Assembly: GCA_050248155.1 (NCBI GenBank)
Contig: JBFWSW010000003.1
Location: forward strand, 69,025 to 133,024
Origin: VFMC01 sp050248155
GTDB lineage: Bacteria > Actinomycetota > Acidimicrobiia > Acidimicrobiales > Ilumatobacteraceae
Reading direction: 5' to 3'
DNA: 64,000 nt
How positions within the stretch are numbered: the stretch's first letter is position 1; every line of letters begins with the position of its first letter. Of the stretch, positions 15,293 through 22,278 are shown in pieces. Below the pieces are notes generated by a model, which saw only the letters and a list, made by a program, of their open reading frames with translations, was not told the origin of the DNA and ran no database searches. Made by a program: the position numbers and the translations under genes.

Positions 15293-16714
15293 GTGCGGAG
15301 ACTAGTCAGGGCCGTTCTCGGCCCCTCGCTCGTGGTCGCGGGTGTCCTGTCGCTCTGCGGCAGTGCCGCGGCGACCGCTCCGCCCGACACGTCGACACCG
15401 CCGACTGGCTCGGTCGCCCGCACGACGCCGGAGGCCACCGACGCGACCCTCGCCCCCGTCGATGTGCTGCAGGTCACCGGCCTGTTCGACGGGGTGGTCG
15501 TCGACTCGATCGACAAGGCCATCGATCGTGCGGTCGACGGAGGCGCTCAGGCGCTGGTGCTCCAGGTCAACTCGGGTGGGGCGGTCGTGTCCCGCGACAC
15601 CATGCGCGACCTCGTCGAGCGCGTCGCCACGGCGCCGGTCCCGATCGGCATCTGGGTCGGCCCGTCGAAGAGCGCCCGGCTGTACGGCACGCCCGCGCAG
15701 CTGATGGGGGTGGCCGACGTGACGGCGATGGTCAGCGGCAGCCGCATCGGCCACACGGGTGAGCTGTTCGAGGGTGTGTCGTTCGGTGAGCTCGCCGCCG
15801 ACCGGTTGCGCGAGGGCTCGCTCAGCTTCCAGGACGCACGCTCGCTCGGCGCGCTCCGGCTGCAGACCAACGACCTCGGGGTGCCCACGATCCGCAGCAT
15901 GGTGCTGGCGATGGACGGCGTGCGGGCCGACGGCGTCGTGCTCGACACGGCGAGCGAAGGCGTCAACGACGAGGGTGGCTCGCAGCTGAGCCTCACGCTC
16001 GTGAAGTTCTCGAAGATCGGCCTGCTCGAACAGCTCATGCACACGGTGGCCAGTCCGCCGGTCGCGTACCTCATGTTGCTCATCGGGCTCGCGCTGCTGC
16101 TGTTCGAGTTCTTCACGGCCGGTGTCGGCGTGGCCGGGGTCGTCGGCGCCGCATGCGCGTTCTTCGCCTGCTACGGGCTCGCCGAACTGCCCGCTCGCGG
16201 CTGGGCCGTCGCGCTGGTCGTGCTCGCGATGCTGGCCTTCGCGATCGACGTGCAGGTCGGCATCCCCAGGTTCTGGACGGGCGTCGGCATCGTCCTCGTC
16301 ATCGTGGGCAGCTGGTTCATGTTCGCGCCGCTCCCGGGCACGTCGTTGCGGCTGGGTTGGATCACCCTCGTGGTGGGTATCGGCGGCACGATGCTCACCT
16401 TCATCGTCGGCATGCCGTCCATGGTTCGCACCCGCTTCGCGACCCCCACCATCGGCCGAGAGTGGATGATCGGCGAGCTCGGCAGCGCGGTCACCGCTGT
16501 CGATCCCGACGGGCTGGTCGACGTGGCGGGCGCTCGTTGGCGGGCACGTACCAACCGTGCGACACCGCTGCGTGTTGGCGATGTCGTTCGGGTGACGGCC
16601 ATCGATGGCGTGACGCTCGAGGTCGAACCGGAGGAAGGCGGCGCCCGCGACTACCGCGAACGCCGGCACTCGGCGAGCCCCGCCGGCACCCCGGTCGGCG
16701 TCGAGGGTGACTGA
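15293..16714 (+). CDS. NfeD/ClpP-class membrane protein
   Basis: 473 aa. A signal peptide (RRLVRAVLGPSLVVAG, cleavage near SAAATA) leads into a ClpP-fold domain (about 55-240: VLQVNSGGAVVSRDTM, WVGPSKSARLYGTP, SRIGHTGE). Next come 4-5 membrane helices (about 250-390) and a C-terminal NfeD OB-fold (about 400-455: GELGSAVTAVDPDGLVDV, GDVVRVTAIDG). Homologues work with stomatin-like proteins in membrane quality control. The segment that holds the nucleophile in active relatives (ASAG) reads RLYG, so protease activity is doubtful. The GTG at 15293 is chosen because it supplies the positively charged signal-peptide start. Its first codons abut the divergent ATPase gene. Confidence 0.85.
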   Translation: MRRLVRAVLGPSLVVAGVLSLCGSAAATAPPDTSTPPTGSVARTTPEATDATLAPVDVLQVTGLFDGVVVDSIDKAIDRAVDGGAQALVLQVNSGGAVVSRDTMRDLVERVATAPVPIGIWVGPSKSARLYGTPAQLMGVADVTAMVSGSRIGHTGELFEGVSFGELAADRLREGSLSFQDARSLGALRLQTNDLGVPTIRSMVLAMDGVRADGVVLDTASEGVNDEGGSQLSLTLVKFSKIGLLEQLMHTVASPPVAYLMLLIGLALLLFEFFTAGVGVAGVVGAACAFFACYGLAELPARGWAVALVVLAMLAFAIDVQVGIPRFWTGVGIVLVIVGSWFMFAPLPGTSLRLGWITLVVGIGGTMLTFIVGMPSMVRTRFATPTIGREWMIGELGSAVTAVDPDGLVDVAGARWRARTNRATPLRVGDVVRVTAIDGVTLEVEPEEGGARDYRERRHSASPAGTPVGVEGD

Positions 16715-16746
16715 CGGGTCCGAGTGATTCTCAAGCGAACGAGCCA

Positions 16747-16776
16747 TTGTGACCCTCGGGCGCACCGCCCTAGGGT
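16747..16776 (+). promoter_or_regulatory. Putative promoter of whiB
   Basis: TTGTGA (16747-16752) and TAGGGT (16771-16776), separated by 18 nt, resemble -35/-10 elements. Transcription would start about 14 nt before the ATG and include the GAGGAG ribosome-binding site. Confidence 0.4.
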
Positions 16777-16796
16777 GGCCGTGAGGAGTGAGGCCC

Positions 16797-17111
16797 ATGG
16801 CGTTACGTCGCGACGATCAGCACGACGTCCAGCTCGTGAACAGCTCCGGACCCTTCGGCGAGGGGTTCGAATGGCAGCTCGACGCAGCCTGTCGGGGCCA
16901 CGACGCCGCATCGTTCTTCCCGCCTCCTCACTTCGAGCGCAAAGAGGTGCGGCTCGCACGTGAGCGGTTCGCCAAGTCGATCTGCAGGGGATGTCCCGTC
17001 ACGGCGCACTGCCTCGACTACGCGCTCCGGACCCGCGAACCCCACGGGGTCTGGGGCGGGCTCAACGAGCTCGAGCGGCGATTCCTGCTCGAGCGTGATC
17101 GCGGTCGATAA
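16797..17111 (+). CDS. whiB: WhiB-family iron-sulfur transcriptional regulator
   Basis: 104 aa. Four cysteines at residues 32, 63, 66 and 72 (AACRG, CRGCPVTAHC) ligate a 4Fe-4S cluster, and the WhiB turn GVWGGLNE follows at 84-91. WhiB proteins bind the primary sigma factor and respond to oxygen, NO or redox. The ATG at 16797 follows GAGGAG with about 8 nt of spacing. The neighbourhood of ATPase pair plus WhiB recalls mycobacterial whiB4, but the paralogue cannot be assigned from sequence alone. Confidence 0.95.
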   Translation: MALRRDDQHDVQLVNSSGPFGEGFEWQLDAACRGHDAASFFPPPHFERKEVRLARERFAKSICRGCPVTAHCLDYALRTREPHGVWGGLNELERRFLLERDRGR

Positions 17112-18015
17112 GCGCACCTGGGTGCAGGGCCGGCCTGCCGGCTACAGCGTCGCTGGCGAGGGCATGCCGGTCGTCCTCCTGCACGGGTGGGCGCTCGCCC
17201 AGCACACCTACCGGTCCGTCATCGAGCGCATCGCCGGCCAGGGTTGCCGCGTCATCGCGCCGTCGATGCCGGGCTTCGGCGGGACGCACGAGCTGCCCAG
17301 CTCGTCGTTCTCGCTCGCCGGCTACGCGTCGTGGGTCGACGACCTGCTGACCGGGTTGGAGGTCGACGAGCCGGCCGTCGTGCTCGGGCACTCGTTCGGC
17401 GGGGGCGTCGCGATCAGGCTCGCCCACGACCATCCACAGCGCGTGCGCTCGCTGGTGCTCGTCAACTCGATCGGGGGTTCGTCGTGGAAGCGTGGCTCCA
17501 AGCTGCGGTCGATCTCCGAACGGCCGCTGTGGGACTGGGGGCTGCACTTCCCGCGCGACGTGTGGCCCATCCGCCAGGCGACCCGTGTGCTGCCCGTCAT
17601 CGCCGAGGATCTCGTGCCGAACCTCCTCCGGCACCCTCGTGCCGTCGTGCGCGTCGCCGGGCTGGCGCGACGCGCTGATCTCCGTTCCGAGCTCGAAGCG
17701 CTGCGTGATCGCGGGCTGTCGGTGTCGATCATCTGGGCCACACGCGACACGATCGTGCCGCGCGAATCGTTCGAGGCTCTCTGCGTCGCGTCGGGTGTCG
17801 AGGGGACCGTGGTCGAAGGCAGCCACAGCTGGCTGCTGGCCGACCCGGCGATGTTCGGTGAGGTCATCACCAACGACGTGAACGTCGCCAAGGCTGCTCG
17901 CGAGCTCGAGGCGACACAGCCGAGCGACCGCCGCAAGGGCCTGCGGCGGGTGCCCTCCCTCAGACGGCGGGCAGACGCGGCCCGCCGATCCGCACGTCGC
18001 CCCGGCGGCGGGTGA
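17095..18015 (+). CDS. Alpha/beta hydrolase
   Basis: 306 aa. Oxyanion-hole strand VVLLHGWAL (about 26-34), nucleophile elbow LGHSFGGG with Ser at about 100, a late acid (WATRDTIVP) and the catalytic His in EGSHSWLLADP are all in order. The GTG start at 17095 overlaps the 3' end of whiB by 17 nt, so the two may be cotranscribed. The last 30 residues are Arg-rich and overlap the end of the convergent selB gene by 56 bp; that tail may be dispensable. The substrate is unknown. Confidence 0.8.
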   Translation: MIAVDKRTWVQGRPAGYSVAGEGMPVVLLHGWALAQHTYRSVIERIAGQGCRVIAPSMPGFGGTHELPSSSFSLAGYASWVDDLLTGLEVDEPAVVLGHSFGGGVAIRLAHDHPQRVRSLVLVNSIGGSSWKRGSKLRSISERPLWDWGLHFPRDVWPIRQATRVLPVIAEDLVPNLLRHPRAVVRVAGLARRADLRSELEALRDRGLSVSIIWATRDTIVPRESFEALCVASGVEGTVVEGSHSWLLADPAMFGEVITNDVNVAKAARELEATQPSDRRKGLRRVPSLRRRADAARRSARRPGGG

Positions 18016-19708
18016 TCCCGCGCCCGTCGAGCTCGTTGGCCAACGGGATCGCGTACTTGCGGCTCGTGCCCCACGCGTCGCGCAGCTGCGACATCGTGAC
18101 CCCGTCCGGGTGCTGCGCCAGGAGCTCGGCGGCCCGGCATGCGGCCAGCTCGATCGCAGCGGGGTGGAAGTGCACCCCGTCGATCTCGACCACCAGACCG
18201 CGGCGTACGAGCTCGCGCAGCGTGGCTCGATCGATGCCGGCCGGTTCGGCCGGTGACATGCCGCCCTGGCGAAGCTGCTCGATCACCGGATGGTCGGCGA
18301 GCTCGTCGCGGGTGCCCCATCGCGCACGACCGCCGTCGACGTGGACGTCGTCGAGGGTCGCCACCGCTGCGCGCTCTCGTTCGTCCAGCGTGGCCAGGTC
18401 GAGTCCGAGGGCGCCAGCTGCAGCGACCCGTTCGGCGAGTCGATCCCGCAGGGCGGCCACGGCCGCCGGTGACGCGACCCAGCGGCCGATGGTCGGCGCG
18501 ACCCACTCGCCGGTCAGGGCGGCGAGCTCGTCGACATCGGTCCACCCTCGCTCGGCGATCACCCTGCCGATGTCCCGGTCGGGCCGGGCCTTCGAGGCCG
18601 GTCGCACCGGTGCCACGTCGAGCACTTCACCACCCCCAACCGTCTCGTCGCGGCCTCGTTCGCGTAGCACGAACCGATCGCCGGGGAGCAGCGGAAGGGG
18701 ATGGGCGAGGTGGAGCCGCACCTGGCCCGTCCGTCCTGGTGAGATCGAGGACGCACCCAGCACCCGGACGCGCACGGGCCACTCGCCCGAGCCGATGTAC
18801 GCCTGGTACGCGCCGCGGCGGGAGATGTCGTGGCCGACGGACGGCAGTATCGAGAGGTCGGCGTCGACACGCGAGGACGGGCGCCAGTGCGCCGCGACGA
18901 CCACCGCATCACCGCGCGAGAGCGCGTGGTGATCGACGCCCCCGAGGTTGAGCGCGACCCGCGACCCGGCCTCGGCACGCTCGACCGCAGCGCCGTGCAC
19001 CTGCAGGGAGCGCACGCGAGCGACCAGTCCCTTCGGGACGATGTCGACGTTCTGCCCAGCCGTCAGAGCACCTCCGGTCAACGTCCCGGTCACCACCGCG
19101 CCGCTGCCGACGACGCTGAACGCCCGATCGATCCACAGCCTCGGTCTCGCACGATCGGACGCCACGCCGGCGGTCTCGACGAGCTCGGCCAGCCGGCGCC
19201 GCAGCGCATCGATGCCCGCGCCGGTCACGACGCTCACTCCCACGAGGGGTGCAGCCGACAGGAAGGTCCCGTCGACGCGCTCGCGGACGTCCATCTCCTG
19301 GAGCTCGCGCCACTCGTCGTCGACGAGGTCGACCTTGGTGAGCGCGATCACGCCGTGGCGGTATCCGAGCAGCTCGAGGATCCGCAGGTGCTCCTCGCTC
19401 TGGGGCTTCCATCCCTCGCCCGCGTCGACGACGAAGAGGCACGCATCGACGCTGCCCGCGCCGGCCAGCATGTTGCGGAGGAAGCGGATGTGCCCGGGCA
19501 CGTCGACGAAGCTGACGGTCACGCTCGACGCGTCGTCGCGGTCGAGCGTTGCATGGGCGAAGCCGAGATCGATGGTCAACCCGCGCCGTTGCTCCTCGGC
19601 CAGCCGGTCGGGGTCGGTGCCCGTGAGTGCACGCACCAACGACGACTTCCCGTGGTCGACGTGACCGGCGGTGCAGACGACGAGGCCGTTCACCGGAGGC
19701 GTGGTCAC
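17960..19708 (-). CDS. selB: Selenocysteine-specific elongation factor SelB
   Basis: Delivers selenocysteyl-tRNA to recoded UGA codons at a SECIS hairpin. 582 aa. The EF-Tu-like GTPase has AGHVDHGKSS at residues 14-23, GLTIDLGFA and DVPGHIRFLRNM at about 69-80, and ALTKVDLVDD as the base-recognition motif. Beta-barrel domains follow, then C-terminal winged helices (about 400-582, ending RRRGDVRIGGPRLP) that would bind SECIS RNA. The GTG start at 19708 overlaps the selA stop by 4 nt (GTGA). selC and selD are not in the window. Confidence 0.96.
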   Translation of the reverse strand: MTTPPVNGLVVCTAGHVDHGKSSLVRALTGTDPDRLAEEQRRGLTIDLGFAHATLDRDDASSVTVSFVDVPGHIRFLRNMLAGAGSVDACLFVVDAGEGWKPQSEEHLRILELLGYRHGVIALTKVDLVDDEWRELQEMDVRERVDGTFLSAAPLVGVSVVTGAGIDALRRRLAELVETAGVASDRARPRLWIDRAFSVVGSGAVVTGTLTGGALTAGQNVDIVPKGLVARVRSLQVHGAAVERAEAGSRVALNLGGVDHHALSRGDAVVVAAHWRPSSRVDADLSILPSVGHDISRRGAYQAYIGSGEWPVRVRVLGASSISPGRTGQVRLHLAHPLPLLPGDRFVLRERGRDETVGGGEVLDVAPVRPASKARPDRDIGRVIAERGWTDVDELAALTGEWVAPTIGRWVASPAAVAALRDRLAERVAAAGALGLDLATLDERERAAVATLDDVHVDGGRARWGTRDELADHPVIEQLRQGGMSPAEPAGIDRATLRELVRRGLVVEIDGVHFHPAAIELAACRAAELLAQHPDGVTMSQLRDAWGTSRKYAIPLANELDGRGITRRRGDVRIGGPRLPAV

Positions 19709-20994
19709 AGACTCGCGATCGCGGTGACGAGGTGGTGGTCGTCGGCGGGGTCGACGGCGCGCAGATCGAGATGGGTGACACCTTCCGACGCGCGGCCGAT
19801 GATGGGTGGGTCGGCGGCGCGCAGTGCCTCCAGGTGGTCGCCCGGCAGGCGCACACCGAAGCTCGGCATCGTCGCGCCCGGTGCCGAACCCGCGCCGGGC
19901 AGTGCCTCCGTCCGTACGGCCGAGGCAGCGGGGTGGGCGCGGGCGATGACCTCGGCTCGCCGCTGCAGCTCGGCGACCGGCCTGGCCACCATCGACCAGA
20001 ACGGGATCGCCGCCGTCGCCGTGCGGTCGAGGTAGGCGAGGACGGTGGACTGCAGCGCGCCGAGCACCAGCGCGCTCGGGCGCAGTGCACGGGCGAGGGG
20101 GTGGCGGGCGCATCGCTCGACCAGGTCGGCTCGTCCGGCGATGATGCCCGCTTGCGGCCCGCCGAAGAGCTTGTCGCCGCTGAAGGTGACGAGGTGGGCG
20201 CCGGCGGCGAGCGTCTGCACGGCGGCCGGTTCGCCGGCGAGCCACGAAGGTGGCGGACCGGGCAGCCACGGGCAGGATGCGTCGACGAGGCCGCTCCCGA
20301 TGTCGGCGACGACGGTGACCCCGAGGGTCGCGAGCTCGGCGACCTCGGTCGCCTCGACGAAGCCGTCGACGCGGTAGTTGCTCGGGTGCACCTTCAGCAC
20401 CATCGCCACGTCGGCACCCGGGCGATCGACAGCGCGTCGGTAGTCGGCGAGCCGCGTGCGGTTGGTGGTGCCGACGTCGACGAGCCGAGCCGTCGACTGC
20501 TCGATCACCTCGGGGACGCGGAAGCTGCCGCCGATCTCGACGCTCTCGCCGCGGCTGACGACGACGTCGCGCCCCGCCGCGAGTGCAGCCGTCACGAGCA
20601 ACACGGCGGCCGCGTTGTTGTTGACGACGAGAGCGGATTCGGTCTGGCAGAGGCCGGCGAGCAACAACCCGATGCCGGTCTGGCGCGAGCCGCGAGCGCC
20701 GGTGCGGAGGTCGATCTCGACGTTCTGTGCATGAGCGAGGTGGTTGACGGCGATCGGCGCGCGACCGAGGTTCGTGTGCAGCAGCACACCCGTCGCGTTG
20801 ATCACCGGCATGAGGAGCTGCCGGCGGAGGTCGGTGGCCATCGCCTCGGCGTCGTCCGGGGTGCCCGCGGCGATCGCCCGGCGAGCCAGATCGACGCAGA
20901 TCGGGTGCGGCAGGCCGACGTGTGCGATCGAGCGCGCCAGCCGGTCGACGCTCGGCGGCCTCGTCCTTGCCTGCTCGCTCTGGGCTCTCGACAC
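19705..20994 (-). CDS. selA: L-seryl-tRNA(Sec) selenium transferase SelA
   Basis: PLP enzyme converting seryl-tRNA(Sec) to selenocysteyl-tRNA(Sec) with selenophosphate. 429 aa. The N-terminal SelA-specific domain includes NATGVLLHTNLGRAP, and the fold-type-I PLP site holds the Schiff-base lysine in FSGDKLFGGPQAG at residue 275. GTG at 20994 is the start; TACGCT lies 7 nt upstream (21002-21007) and overlaps the -10 of the divergent dut gene. First gene of the selA-selB operon. Confidence 0.95.
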   Translation of the reverse strand: MSRAQSEQARTRPPSVDRLARSIAHVGLPHPICVDLARRAIAAGTPDDAEAMATDLRRQLLMPVINATGVLLHTNLGRAPIAVNHLAHAQNVEIDLRTGARGSRQTGIGLLLAGLCQTESALVVNNNAAAVLLVTAALAAGRDVVVSRGESVEIGGSFRVPEVIEQSTARLVDVGTTNRTRLADYRRAVDRPGADVAMVLKVHPSNYRVDGFVEATEVAELATLGVTVVADIGSGLVDASCPWLPGPPPSWLAGEPAAVQTLAAGAHLVTFSGDKLFGGPQAGIIAGRADLVERCARHPLARALRPSALVLGALQSTVLAYLDRTATAAIPFWSMVARPVAELQRRAEVIARAHPAASAVRTEALPGAGSAPGATMPSFGVRLPGDHLEALRAADPPIIGRASEGVTHLDLRAVDPADDHHLVTAIASL

Positions 20995-21001
20995 CGCCTG
21001 G

Positions 21002-21011
21002 AGCGTAGGCT
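21002..21011. promoter_or_regulatory. Overlapping divergent -10 boxes for selA and dut
   Basis: Minus-strand TACGCT (21007-21002) lies 7 nt before the selA GTG, and plus-strand TAGGCT (21006-21011) lies 9 nt before the dut ATG. The hexamers share the TA at 21006-21007, so two polymerases could not occupy both sites at once. Neither gene has a visible Shine-Dalgarno sequence. Confidence 0.45.
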
Positions 21012-21020
21012 GCTCCGACC

Positions 21021-21458
21021 ATGGTGTCCGTGCCGATCGTCCGACTCGACCCGGACCTGCCGATGCCGGCGTACGCGCACCCCGGCGACGCCGGCCTCGA
21101 TCTGCGCTCGCGCGAGACGCTCACCATCTCCCCCGCCGGTGGCCGCGCGTTGGTGCCCACCGGCATCGCCATCGCCATCCCGCAGGGCTACGCGGGCTTC
21201 GTGCTCCCGCGCAGCGGGAACGCGCTCAACCACGGCATCGGCCTGGCCAACGCTCCCGGCCTGATCGACAGCGCGTACCGCGGCGAGATCAAGGTCGTGC
21301 TGTTGAACACCGACCCCGTCGCCCCGTTCCACGTGCATCGCGGCGACCGCGTCGCGCAGCTCGTCGTGCAACGGGTGGAGGAGGTCGCGTGGGCCGAGAC
21401 CGAGTCGCTCGACGGTGTCGACCGTGGCGGGGGCTTCGGTCACACCGGCCGCCACTGA
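21021..21458 (+). CDS. dut: dUTP diphosphatase
   Basis: Hydrolyses dUTP to dUMP, preventing uracil incorporation and supplying thymidylate synthesis. 145 aa trimeric dUTPase with motifs in order: AGLDL (residues 24-28), PRSGNALNHG, PGLIDSAYRGEI, VAQLVVQ and the C-terminal P-loop-like RGGGFGHTG. The ATG at 21021 fits the family N-terminus. Transcribed divergently from selA. Confidence 0.96.
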   Translation: MVSVPIVRLDPDLPMPAYAHPGDAGLDLRSRETLTISPAGGRALVPTGIAIAIPQGYAGFVLPRSGNALNHGIGLANAPGLIDSAYRGEIKVVLLNTDPVAPFHVHRGDRVAQLVVQRVEEVAWAETESLDGVDRGGGFGHTGRH

Positions 21459-21490
21459 CCACGTCCACAGAGGAACGCTCACCGGCTCAC

Positions 21491-21496
21491 TAGCCT
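21491..21496 (+). promoter_or_regulatory. Putative leaderless -10 box for the glycosyltransferase gene
   Basis: TAGCCT ends 8 nt before the GTG start at 21505, with no ribosome-binding site between. Confidence 0.4.
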
Positions 21497-21504
21497 GAGC
21501 CGCC

Positions 21505-22278
21505 GTGGTCGAACGACGCTCGAGCCCCATCGAACGATGCCTGTCGGTGGTGATGCCGGCGTTCAACGAGTCGGCGACGATCGCCGAGATCGTCGGGCAG
21601 GTCCTCGCGTCGCCGTTCACCGCCGAGCTGGTCGTGGTCGACGACGCATCCACCGACGACACAGTCGCCATCGTCAAGGGCATCGATGATCCTCGTGTGC
21701 GCCTGATCGTCCAGCCGGTCAACGGCGGCAAGGGTGCTGCGCTGCGCCGGGGTTTCGCCGAGGCCACGCAGCGCTTCGTCATCGTGCAGGACGCCGACCT
21801 CGAGTACGACCCCGGCGACTACCACCAGATGATGGCGCCGCTGCTCGGCGGGAAGGCCGACGTCGTCTACGGCTCGAGGTTCCTCGGCGACCGCCCGCAC
21901 CGCGTCCTCTACTACTGGCACTCGGTCGGCAACCGCTTCCTCACGACCGCGTCCAACATGTTCACCAACCTGAACCTGACCGACATGGAGACCTGCTACA
22001 AGGCGTTCCGTCTCGAGGTGCTGCGGTCCTTCGAGCTCGAGGAGGACCGGTTCGGCATCGAGCCGGAGATCACGGCGAAGGTGGCTCGTGGCGGCTGGCG
22101 GGTGTTCGAGGTCGGCATCTCGTACTCGGGCCGCACCTACGCCGAGGGCAAGAAGATCGGCTGGCGCGACGGTCTGTGGGCGATGTACTGCATCGTCGCC
22201 TACAGCTCGCTCGGCGAGCGTGTGGGGTTCCGCCGGCTCGAACCGGTTGTCCGGATCGTCGCCCGCGTGCGTCGGTGA
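21505..22278 (+). CDS. Family 2 glycosyltransferase (dolichyl/polyprenyl-P sugar synthase-like)
   Basis: 257 aa GT-A enzyme. Nucleotide-sugar site VVMPAFNESATI, metal-binding VVVDDASTDDT (about 44-53), VNGGKGAALRRGF and the catalytic-region QDADLEYDPGDY match polyprenyl-phosphate mannose/glucose synthases. There are no C-terminal membrane helices, so it would act at the cytoplasmic face. Its stop overlaps the GTG of the large membrane protein that follows (GTGA), suggesting it supplies a lipid-linked sugar to that protein or works in the same envelope pathway; this link is inference. Confidence 0.88.
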   Translation: MVERRSSPIERCLSVVMPAFNESATIAEIVGQVLASPFTAELVVVDDASTDDTVAIVKGIDDPRVRLIVQPVNGGKGAALRRGFAEATQRFVIVQDADLEYDPGDYHQMMAPLLGGKADVVYGSRFLGDRPHRVLYYWHSVGNRFLTTASNMFTNLNLTDMETCYKAFRLEVLRSFELEEDRFGIEPEITAKVARGGWRVFEVGISYSGRTYAEGKKIGWRDGLWAMYCIVAYSSLGERVGFRRLEPVVRIVARVRR

